Part shown: positions 7,320-14,300 of the stretch, piece after piece
Numbering within the stretch: the stretch's first letter is position 1
Layout: every line of letters begins with the position of its first letter
Source: Hassallia byssoidea VB512170
Lineage (GTDB): Bacteria; Cyanobacteriota; Cyanobacteriia; Cyanobacteriales; Nostocaceae
DNA: 34,194 bases
Direction of reading: 5' to 3'
NCBI RefSeq assembly: GCF_000817785.2
Contig: NZ_JTCM02000068.1
Span: 1 to 34,194 of the forward strand
Program-made: the position numbers and the translations under genes
Notes under the pieces: model-generated
What the model saw: only the letters and a program-made list of their open reading frames with translations
Databases searched by the model: none
Told to the model about the DNA's origin: nothing

Positions 7320-7751
7320 ATGTCTGTAAAGAAAGTTGCCACAGTAGTAGTCAAAGAATTTATCAATCCTGCTGAATGCCTACAGCAGATGGTTTCAACC
7401 TATACTGAATACAAAATAATTGCCGAACAAGAACAGACAAAGCGACGCGAAATAGAGGCTTGGGAAAAAGAAGCGATGCCTACGGCAACCCGAAGCGGGA
7501 ACGCCAAAATAAACACCCAGCGAGACTTGCTGATGGCTTATCTTGATCGCTCTTTTGATGAACGTGCAGAAAATTTTCGCGCTTTATTTAATGTAGTTGA
7601 TAGCGCGATCGCTTCCAATAACAACCAGCAACTAGCCCTAACATTAAATTCAATCACAGAAATAGCCAAATCAAGCCCATTTAAAGAGCTTGCAAATCTA
7701 ACCTCTGTCCGCGCTGCCCTAGACGACCCAGACCACGAATGGACATTTTGA
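7320..7751 (+). CDS. Small helical partner of the glycine-zipper protein, 143 aa
   Basis: The ATG at 7320 lies 2 bp after the upstream stop, and GGGAGG at 7305-7310, inside the upstream gene, is its ribosome-binding site. The product is soluble and helical with no signal peptide. It begins MSVKKVATVVVKEFINPAECL and ends in an acidic tail (DDPDHEWTF). A conserved-looking part runs INTQRDLLMAYLDRSFDER (about 64-82). Residues 52-62 (AMPTATRSGNA) are encoded by a 33-bp dispersed-repeat fragment at 7473-7505 that interrupts what should be one continuous helix (WEKE...KINTQRD) without shifting the frame. I do not recognise a named family; function is inferred only from coupling to the membrane protein. 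Confidence 0.7.
   Translation: MSVKKVATVVVKEFINPAECLQQMVSTYTEYKIIAEQEQTKRREIEAWEKEAMPTATRSGNAKINTQRDLLMAYLDRSFDERAENFRALFNVVDSAIASNNNQQLALTLNSITEIAKSSPFKELANLTSVRAALDDPDHEWTF
7473..7505. repeat. In-frame 33-bp dispersed-repeat fragment in a CDS
   Basis: GCGATGCCTACGGCAACCCG begins a unit resembling the widespread Nostocales repeat GCGATGTCTACGACGGGC; a fuller relative in the opposite orientation is at 21412-21442. Here it is exactly 11 codons long. Confidence 0.6.
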
Positions 7752-7761
7752 TTTTATAATT

Positions 7762-7814
7762 AGCCTGCGAAGGCAGGCTTTGTTTGTATAGCCCCAGGCT
7801 TCTAGCCTGAGGGC
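7762..7814 (+). repeat. Structured dispersed repeat, copy B, likely also a terminator
   Basis: Hairpin AGCCTGC-GAAG-GCAGGCT (7762-7779), core TTGTTTGTATAGCC, then a second hairpin around CTTCTAG closed by GCCC/GGGC. The first hairpin, followed by TTTGTTT and 11 bp after the stop at 7751, could terminate the two-gene module. Confidence 0.75.
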
Positions 7815-7837
7815 TTATATGCAGCCTCACTAAAGGC

Positions 7838-7890
7838 GCAAAATTCCTCTTACCTTTGCGCCTCTACGACTTTGCGTGAGATAATAATCT
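7838..7890. repeat. Dispersed repeat, second copy (inverted)
   Basis: CTTTGCGCCTCTACGACTTT followed by GCGTGAGATAATAATC is the inverted relative of 3766-3810. It directly abuts the stop of the gene at 7891-9174. Confidence 0.6.
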
Positions 7891-9174
7891 TCACTTCTTC
7901 ACCAAAATATACGCTTGAGCATAATCAGGCAATTCCTGAATATGCTGCCCAAAATCTTTATTATTCTTAAAAATACCCGCTAAAAAATCGAGTTGATGCA
8001 GATTCGGTAAAAACGCTCCACCTGTATCTGCTATAATTCCCATTTTGAGATTTTTTCGCCCGCCCTTATTATACTCAAGTACAATAATTTTCCCTAAACC
8101 AATATTCAGCACATCTCCAGCAAAAGTCACTCCTGGTTTGATAGAAATTTTTGCATCTATCTTATATCCATAACCTTTAATAGCATCAACCTCCCTAAAA
8201 TACCAATAACGCTTTTGTGCAGTTGCTGCTAATCCTCGCACATAAGCTATTTCATTATTTCTATCTACATTGAAATATGCTTTGGAACCATCAGGAAAAT
8301 TAATTAGAATTGTTCCTTCCATTAAAGCTTCTTCTAAGCCTTTTCGCGTCAGATAAGCCAAAGGTTCAACTTTGCCATACTCTCTACCACCTGGTTCGTA
8401 AATACCTGATAAAACATCCTGCTTTGTATATCTGGTATAGAACTTACTAGCGGCTAAATCATCTTTTAAACTGTATATTGGAATATTAAACGTAGAGGTT
8501 TTCTTGCGTGACCCTGGATGAGTAAATACAGCATATTTTGTAATTCGCAGTCGTTCTTGCTGAGATTTTTGGGGGTTATAAGCAGACCATTTTATAACCC
8601 GGAAATTAGAATTGATAAAATTAGGATCTTGTAAACGCGTAGTTCGACGATTAGCAATATCCTCTTGCAAGACAGCAATCATAAAATCCAATGTCTTAAG
8701 GATATCTTCTACAGTAACTCCTTGAGCGCCAAGCACTCCTGTACGTTGAACATCTGGATCTAACGAACCATAATCTTGAAAATATTTTCTGGTATTGGAG
8801 AGAGTTGCTAATAAGTCGGCTTGATTGAAATTAACTTTCGTAGTTGGTAGTTTTCCCGAACTAAAAACTTGACTGCTATTAACCCTAAATTTAGGTTTTT
8901 GTGCTTCATCAATGACAGAATATGCTTTTGGTGCTTGTGCTAATTCTCGTTGAGATGAAGAAGTATTCTGCTTGCTTATATTCTCATTTAACGTATTTTG
9001 AATATTTGAGACTAGGGAAATCTGCTGAGTAGTAAGGGGTAAATTATCTCTAATCGGATTTTGTTGAGCCAGCTGTTTAGTTTTTGACTGAGTATATAGA
9101 TAGCTACTAGCGAAGCCGGTAATTAATAAAGTGGCAAAACCGACTGTCAGGCGGACTTTTTGATTGAATAGCAT
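7891..9174 (-). CDS. MltA-like (3D-domain) cell-wall lytic transglycosylase family protein
   Basis: An N-terminal signal anchor (about 8-28, LTVGFATLLITGFASSYLY) places the rest outside the cytoplasm, followed by a Gln/Ser/Asn-rich linker. The C-terminal 200 residues resemble MltA: a domain with GTILINFPDGSKAYF, a possible counterpart of the MltA insert, and a final double-psi barrel with GIIADTGGAF (D383) and QLDFLAG (D396), comparable to the DxGGAI and DFxxG motifs around the catalytic Asp. MltA-type enzymes cut the glycan strands of peptidoglycan without water, leaving 1,6-anhydro ends. The match is distant and the N-terminal half is unlike classical MltA, so activity is not certain. The gene stands alone; its stop abuts a dispersed repeat. 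Confidence 0.6.
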   Translation of the reverse strand: MLFNQKVRLTVGFATLLITGFASSYLYTQSKTKQLAQQNPIRDNLPLTTQQISLVSNIQNTLNENISKQNTSSSQRELAQAPKAYSVIDEAQKPKFRVNSSQVFSSGKLPTTKVNFNQADLLATLSNTRKYFQDYGSLDPDVQRTGVLGAQGVTVEDILKTLDFMIAVLQEDIANRRTTRLQDPNFINSNFRVIKWSAYNPQKSQQERLRITKYAVFTHPGSRKKTSTFNIPIYSLKDDLAASKFYTRYTKQDVLSGIYEPGGREYGKVEPLAYLTRKGLEEALMEGTILINFPDGSKAYFNVDRNNEIAYVRGLAATAQKRYWYFREVDAIKGYGYKIDAKISIKPGVTFAGDVLNIGLGKIIVLEYNKGGRKNLKMGIIADTGGAFLPNLHQLDFLAGIFKNNKDFGQHIQELPDYAQAYILVKK

Positions 9175-9378
9175 GACGAGTAACTTAGAATTGTTTTTGC
9201 TAGATGATTACACGTTCTCAATGTTTGGACAACATTTGTTAATTAAAGTTTCATATAAGTTCATTAAAATTTTAAATTATTTATCATGAGAAAAGTGCGA
9301 TCGCTGATTTTCTTGGGAAATATATATATAAGGCGATGAATGCCAATCAATTAGTTTACCAAACCCGCAATATACAAT

Positions 9379-10077
9379 ATGGAAGTTAAATTAGGATTTG
9401 GAGCAATCCCAAAACCGCAATATGTCTTTGTCAGCAGAGAATCGGATTACTGTTGGTATATGCTTTCCGAAGACAGAAGACAAATTCCAATTTATGATAA
9501 AGCTTTGACCGGGGTGATAACAGGCATAGAAGTCGAGAAAAAGGTAGAAACTTCTTTTGGATTGACTCTAAAAACTGATTTGTATATTTTGGCAGACAAA
9601 CCTTATATTATACGTTCAGGAAATGAATCTTATTTTTCTAAAGGCTTGCTGCTGTCTTTGGATATTTTGACTTGCGAGCAACTACGTCAACCACTAACTA
9701 TTACAGTTAGCCCAGGAGATAGAACAATTGTATTTTGTACAATTTACGACCCAGTAACTTATCGGTCTATAGGTGTTAGTTGGGATGGACATAAAGAAGT
9801 TAACTGGCAAGCTTTAGGGCAAAAAGTCAGTCAAAAAATTAACCTTAATGCCTATGCTATTGACGATCGCGTAAAAATCCCGGCGAGTGTGACAACGGCA
9901 GAATTACACGAAACTTTGATAGCTCAAACAGACACATATTTAGCCCAATTGAATTGGACGCAGGAAATAGGAAGGCAGTTTTTGCATCAAAGGTATGGTA
10001 AGCGATCGCGTACTCAATTAACAGATGCAGAACTTCTAGATTTCATTGATTACCTGAAGCTGCAACCAAAAGTCTAA
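9379..10077 (+). CDS. Hypothetical protein, 232 aa
   Basis: This is an intact frame starting at ATG 9379, without a strong ribosome-binding site. No signal peptide or membrane segment. The N-terminal two thirds are strand-rich (KPQYVFVSRESDYCWYM; KTDLYILADKPYIIRSG; RTIVFCTIYDPVTYRSIG), and the C-terminus is helical and basic (GRQFLHQRYGKRSRTQL, then DAELLDFIDYLK). The KRSRxxLTDxELLxFIxYL ending recalls the C-termini of some cyanobacterial plasmid or phage-related proteins, but I cannot assign a family. The TAA is followed immediately by a G-rich tandem array, and the gene converges on the glycosidase gene at 10260-11768. Confidence 0.6.
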   Translation: MEVKLGFGAIPKPQYVFVSRESDYCWYMLSEDRRQIPIYDKALTGVITGIEVEKKVETSFGLTLKTDLYILADKPYIIRSGNESYFSKGLLLSLDILTCEQLRQPLTITVSPGDRTIVFCTIYDPVTYRSIGVSWDGHKEVNWQALGQKVSQKINLNAYAIDDRVKIPASVTTAELHETLIAQTDTYLAQLNWTQEIGRQFLHQRYGKRSRTQLTDAELLDFIDYLKLQPKV

Positions 10078-10262
10078 GGGGGGAGGGGGAGAGGGGGGGA
10101 TGGGGGAGCAGGGGGGAGCAGGGGGAGCTTTCTTGAGCAGGGGGAGCAGGGGGGGAAGGGGGAGCAGGGGGAGCAGGGGGAGCAAAATAATTCTTTTTTC
10201 CCAATGCCCAATGTCCATTGCCCAATGCCCATTACCCAATGCCCATTACCCATTACCCATTA
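10078..10262. repeat. STRR arrays filling a convergent intergenic space
   Basis: 10078-10184 is a strongly G-biased array of units like GGGGGAGCA with no C-rich counterpart. 10200-10260 is a heptamer-type array (CCCAATG, CCCATTA). Together they occupy the whole gap between the stops of two convergent genes; the last units reach the stop codon of the minus-strand gene. Confidence 0.85.
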
Positions 10263-11768
10263 CCGAACACGACAGAATTTGCGATCGCCATCATGTTCGG
10301 GATATTGCCAAGAATAGGCAAAATGGCTTACACCTTTAAGTTGCGGGGCTAATTGGCGCAGTGCTTGCATTTGCACTTCTAATGGCGGACGATTACTAAT
10401 AGATTCACCCCACTTACCGGCTAAAGCGGGAATCACCTGCGTCCCTGGTTTTGCCATACTTAAAACCCGCTGTGCTTGAGACACAATACAACCAGTATCA
10501 GCGCAATTAGCATACAACATCGGATGCCATTCTAGGTTACTGGGAAATCTATCCCAAGGTTGCAAGCGAGAATCATAACCTTGTCCTAATGATTGATTTC
10601 CTTCAGGAAAAAACACCACCCCTGCGGGAATACCTAGCTGCTGTGCGGGGTAACTAGCTAAAGTGACAAAATCTAAGATGCCTTGCATCGCGTGGGCAAC
10701 TGCAAGCTGCCATAATTCTACTTGCAAAAGGGGTTGCCTTTCGTTTGCAGTCATCAGCGATTTTTCTGCTGTTACCGCTGGGGGAGTGCGACCTTGCCAC
10801 AGTGGTTCACCTTCAGTAGGATACACTTTATCGACATCAGCGATATCTCCGGCTGTGACGTATCCCTTGCTTAAAAAGCGCCGAATCAAGTCCAACCCTT
10901 TATAATTTTGTGCGCGTTGAAATAAAGCTTGTTGAGTGGCTTCGGTAAATAGCCATAAATCTGAAACTTTAGTGGCGATAGAATCAGTTCCCGCCTGTCG
11001 CGGATAGCGTACATAGTCAAACAGTACTCCATCTGGACGACGACGGATTATTTCTTGTTGCAGTTGGTAGTAGTCGCGTTTGGCTTGCAAGTTGTAGGGG
11101 TCAATAAACACTTGACTGCCGTTATCTACAACATATAAGCTAGTTTGACCTTTGCCATTGCGAGCGATCGCACCTTGCCTATCTTGACGCTGGGCGTAAG
11201 TATAACCAAAATTGGTTGTAAACATCCAAGCGTAAACTTTCAAACCGCGTTCTCGTCCTTTTTGAATTGCTTGGGCTAACAAATCAACTTTTTCTGACCC
11301 TGGTGTGCGAATCACAGAGGGCCAAACTGTCGGATTAGCTTTTGCTGGCAATAGCACTTGCCCATCGTAAAACGCTTCTAAAAAAACTTGGTTATAGCCC
11401 CGGCTAACAATTCGATCCATAATTTGATCGATTGCTCCCGGTTGAATGTCACAAGGATACAAGCGCAACCAAATTGCTTGAACTTGGGGCCAAGTGCGAC
11501 TGCGGCATTCTCGCAAAGCTTGTGCATGTTGTTGCAACAACTGCCGATAATTACTTTGGGCTTGTTGATCGCCTTTTTGTGCCAAAGCGCGTAAATTGTC
11601 TTTTTCTTGCGTTGCCGTTGCTGATAACTGGCAATAGTTGTTTACTTGCGCTTCTGCTCGTTGACTGACAACATCCAAGGGAATCAGCAAACTAGTGCAG
11701 AACATAACAGCGAACAAGCGACGCCAAAATAATATTGGTTTTGCAATATTCAAGAAACGATTAGACAT
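10260..11768 (-). CDS. Secreted GHL10-type glycosyl hydrolase-like protein
   Basis: The product (502 aa) has a signal peptide (about 1-40, ending QRAEAQ) and so is exported. The central barrel matches the GHL10/DUF187 glycosyl hydrolase-like family: AIWLRLYPCDI at the start, a strand with FLEAFYDGQVLLP, RGLKVYAWMFTTNF, and the signature GVLFDYVRYPR (about 248-257). Cys residues at about 46, 88 and 106 and in ANCADTGC could form disulfides. The substrate is unknown; family 10-like members are thought to act on exported polysaccharide or cell-wall glycans. The stop codon lies inside an STRR tract, so the last residues (about FCRVR) may be partly repeat-derived. Upstream is a 490-bp gene-free region. 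Confidence 0.85.
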   Translation of the reverse strand: MSNRFLNIAKPILFWRRLFAVMFCTSLLIPLDVVSQRAEAQVNNYCQLSATATQEKDNLRALAQKGDQQAQSNYRQLLQQHAQALRECRSRTWPQVQAIWLRLYPCDIQPGAIDQIMDRIVSRGYNQVFLEAFYDGQVLLPAKANPTVWPSVIRTPGSEKVDLLAQAIQKGRERGLKVYAWMFTTNFGYTYAQRQDRQGAIARNGKGQTSLYVVDNGSQVFIDPYNLQAKRDYYQLQQEIIRRRPDGVLFDYVRYPRQAGTDSIATKVSDLWLFTEATQQALFQRAQNYKGLDLIRRFLSKGYVTAGDIADVDKVYPTEGEPLWQGRTPPAVTAEKSLMTANERQPLLQVELWQLAVAHAMQGILDFVTLASYPAQQLGIPAGVVFFPEGNQSLGQGYDSRLQPWDRFPSNLEWHPMLYANCADTGCIVSQAQRVLSMAKPGTQVIPALAGKWGESISNRPPLEVQMQALRQLAPQLKGVSHFAYSWQYPEHDGDRKFCRVR

Positions 11769-12254
11769 ACCTGACTGGAGACTGGGGACTAGATAAGAAA
11801 GATTTTCATAACTTGCTGGTGTAGGCAGTTCAAAGCAGTGCTACTCATCGAAGGACAAAGAATTATCAACCCCAACTCAAGATAGCTTGGGGCGGTATGT
11901 AGCTAAATTTTCTGCTTAATTTTAGTGGGGGTTTTAAAGCTTACCTTTTAAAGACTCTCTAAACCATATTTCTGTTGCCACATTTTGTTATTGAGTTAAT
12001 TTACTATAATTTTTGCCGCGTTTATATGCGTTCATAGTTTATTTTTTGCCAAGAAAAATACCGTGATATCCACAGGTATTTATAGCACCAAGTCTCTTTA
12101 AAACTTCAATTTTATATCACAATTTAATAATCTAGTCAAGAGCCAAAAGTATAACACTAATAAAAATGGTTTTCATCTCAATCAAGTGTTTGTTCAAAAG
12201 TCAAAAATTTGAACTTTCAACTTTTGACTCTCAATTGCTGTAAGCAGCAGATAG
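11769..12254. other. Gene-free intergenic region with a weak hairpin
   Basis: No coding frame or RNA gene is recognised. CCCCAA (11870-11875) can pair with TTGGGG (11887-11892) in the leader of the glycosidase gene on the minus strand. Near 12190-12230, AAAAGTC/GACTTTT-type repeats form a further weak palindrome downstream of psb27. Confidence 0.5.
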
Positions 12255-12650
12255 TTAACCGCCACGCTTTAATGCTGCCTCTACCTGTTGAAATTCAAGC
12301 TTTAGGCGTTTTTTCAACTTTTCTGGCACAGGACGATTTGGGTAAGAACTGTAGTGTCCGGCTAGGGAATTTAGAGCCGTCCGCATAGTTGTAAACGAGT
12401 TCAGACCAGAAACAGAGTTAACCCGCTGATAGCGAGCTGAAAAGTCATTAATTTTTTGACGCGCTTCTGCTTGAATTGCTGCTTTATCTGGGGCATCGTT
12501 GGGAAGGTCTAAGGCATTTTTCATGATATTGACAACAGCCAAAGTGTCTTGGCTATAATTTCCGGTCAAACTATCCGGACTACCACAGCCCGTGGCGGCG
12601 ATCGCTAAAACCAAAACCAGGGCAAGCAGACGTGACCAATAGCGCTTCAT
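12255..12650 (-). CDS. psb27: Photosystem II assembly lipoprotein Psb27
   Basis: Psb27 is a lumenal lipoprotein that binds CP43 during photosystem II assembly and repair and keeps the manganese cluster site open. The start is taken at ATG 12650 (MKRYWSRLLALVLVLAIAATG) because it gives a normal lipoprotein signal with lipobox ending TGC (Cys22); a frame 10 codons longer has no support. The mature domain carries the family's helical pattern: LTGNYSQDTLAVVN, DAPDKAAIQAEARQKINDF, SGLNSFTTMRTALNSL and the C-terminal RPVPEKLKKRLKLEF. Length (131 aa) is typical. An STRR begins about 70 bp upstream, so its promoter is either very close to the ATG or embedded in the array. Confidence 0.95.
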   Translation of the reverse strand: MKRYWSRLLALVLVLAIAATGCGSPDSLTGNYSQDTLAVVNIMKNALDLPNDAPDKAAIQAEARQKINDFSARYQRVNSVSGLNSFTTMRTALNSLAGHYSSYPNRPVPEKLKKRLKLEFQQVEAALKRGG

Positions 12651-12719
12651 AAGCCTTCTGTGAAATAACACATAAATCAACGTCCATCCTATCCTGTATT
12701 GGTATCCTGGGGATCAATT

Positions 12720-12980
12720 GAGTGCTGAGTTAAGAGTTAGGAGTTAGGAGTTAAGAGTTAGGAGTTAGGAGTTAGGAGTTAAGAGTTGGGAGTTGGGAGT
12801 TGGGAGTTAGGAGTTGGGAGTTGGGAGTTGGGAGTTAAAAGTTGGGAGTTAGGAGTTGGGAGTCAAAAGTCCGGAGTCAGGAGTCGGGAGTCAGAAGTCA
12901 AAAATTTAAAACTCTTAACTCATAACTCATAACTCCTCACTCATAACTCATAACTCCTCACTCTTAACTCCTCACTTTTT
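12720..12980. repeat. Long STRR array between cofH and psb27
   Basis: About 125 bp of GAGTTAG/GAGTTGG-type heptamers turn into GAGTCAG variants and then into complementary units (TAACTCA, CCTCACT). The two arms can fold back on each other into a long imperfect hairpin. The right end runs through the stop codon of cofH. Confidence 0.9.
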
Positions 12981-14103
12981 GATATAGGGTATCCCTTTGT
13001 TGATAAGGTCTTCCTAAAGAAGTAACGGCAGCTTGCAAACTTTCAACTTCCATACAAGTGCCACCCACAGCACCTGCCATTGTGGTAATATGTTCTTCCA
13101 TTAATGTGCCGCCGATATCGTTGCAACCGGAAACTAAAGCTTCCATCGCACCCGCAAGTCCGAGTTTTACCCAGCTTGGCTGATGGTTAGAAATCCAATT
13201 TCCTAAGTAAATTCGCGCTACAGCGGTAAGTAGTAATGCATCAGCCAAAACTGGTTGATCGCGTCCGACACGGCGGCGTAAAGGTTTGGGCGCTTCTTGT
13301 CCGACAAAGGGTAGTAAAATAAATTCAGTAATGCTAGCTGGGTAGTCTTGGTTAATAGCGGTTTTTTGCAGTTCGCGCAATTTTTCTAAATGTTCTATTT
13401 GCTGTTCTGGCGTTTCAATGTGTCCTGACAGCATGGTGCTAGTGGTAGGCAAACCTAATTTGTGCGCTGTACTGACAATTTCTAACCAAGTAGCTGTGTC
13501 AATCTTTTCTGGACACAGTATCCGTCGCACATCATCATTCAACACTTCGGCTGCTGTTCCTGGCATTGAACCAACACCAGCATCCCGCAAAGCGACAATT
13601 ACGTCAACATACTTCAGTTTGTCTTCCCTGGCGATAAATTGCACTTCCTGGGGAGAGAATGCGTGTAAATGCAAATGAGGAAATTCTTGCTTAATGCTTT
13701 CTACTAGCTTGAGGTAATAAGGCAAAGACTTGCCATTTACCTTTGCTTGCAGGTTTAATCCTCCTTGCATACAAATTTCCGTTGCACCCCGCTGCACCGC
13801 ATCTGTCAATTTTGGCAAAATTTGCGCCCAATCTAGCCAATAAGCACCCGCTTGACCATCATCGCGCCGGAAAGCGCAAAAACTACAGTGCTGTTCACAG
13901 ATATTAGTAAAGTTAATATTGCGATTAATTACGTAGGTGACAGTATCGCCAGCTTGAGTATAGCGGAGTTTATCAGCTGTCGAGCGGATAGAGGCGATCG
14001 CACTTGAGTCTGTTTGTTTTAATAAAAATACTCCTTCTTCAGGAGACAAATCGTACCCCCTGCCGGCACGGTCAAGAATAGCATCAACAGTTACAGTAGT
14101 CAC
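12964..14103 (-). CDS. cofH: FO synthase subunit 2, radical SAM enzyme CofH
   Basis: CofH (379 aa) joins a tyrosine-derived radical to 5-amino-6-ribitylaminouracil, the first half of FO (7,8-didemethyl-8-hydroxy-5-deazariboflavin) synthesis; CofG completes it. In cyanobacteria FO serves mainly as antenna of DNA photolyase. The radical SAM cluster motif CEQHCSFC (C69, C73, C76) is intact, followed by the family motifs [33 protein letters not shown] and [13 protein letters not shown]. Length is normal. No cofG is adjacent. The last two codons and the stop sit in an STRR tract. ATG at 14103 is the natural start. Confidence 0.95.
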   Translation of the reverse strand: MTTVTVDAILDRAGRGYDLSPEEGVFLLKQTDSSAIASIRSTADKLRYTQAGDTVTYVINRNINFTNICEQHCSFCAFRRDDGQAGAYWLDWAQILPKLTDAVQRGATEICMQGGLNLQAKVNGKSLPYYLKLVESIKQEFPHLHLHAFSPQEVQFIAREDKLKYVDVIVALRDAGVGSMPGTAAEVLNDDVRRILCPEKIDTATWLEIVSTAHKLGLPTTSTMLSGHIETPEQQIEHLEKLRELQKTAINQDYPASITEFILLPFVGQEAPKPLRRRVGRDQPVLADALLLTAVARIYLGNWISNHQPSWVKLGLAGAMEALVSGCNDIGGTLMEEHITTMAGAVGGTCMEVESLQAAVTSLGRPYQQRDTLYQKVRS

Positions 14104-14300
14104 AGTAATTTAATAAACACAGCACATCTTTTATTGTGGCAGGCATTGACACTCGCGAGGCATAAAGTACGGGTATTTTCGGCTCACTGTAGTTAAAACA
14201 TAGTTAAGATATTTTTACGTTTTATTAATCAAACTTAGAGTAATAATATACAATTGTACGCATATACTTATTTTATACTTAAATAAACATGCTTTGACCA

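Noticed and set aside
10100-10339. Gly/Arg- and Pro-rich frames across the STRR arrays
   Set aside because: They are direct translations of simple repeats and overlap the end of a real gene.
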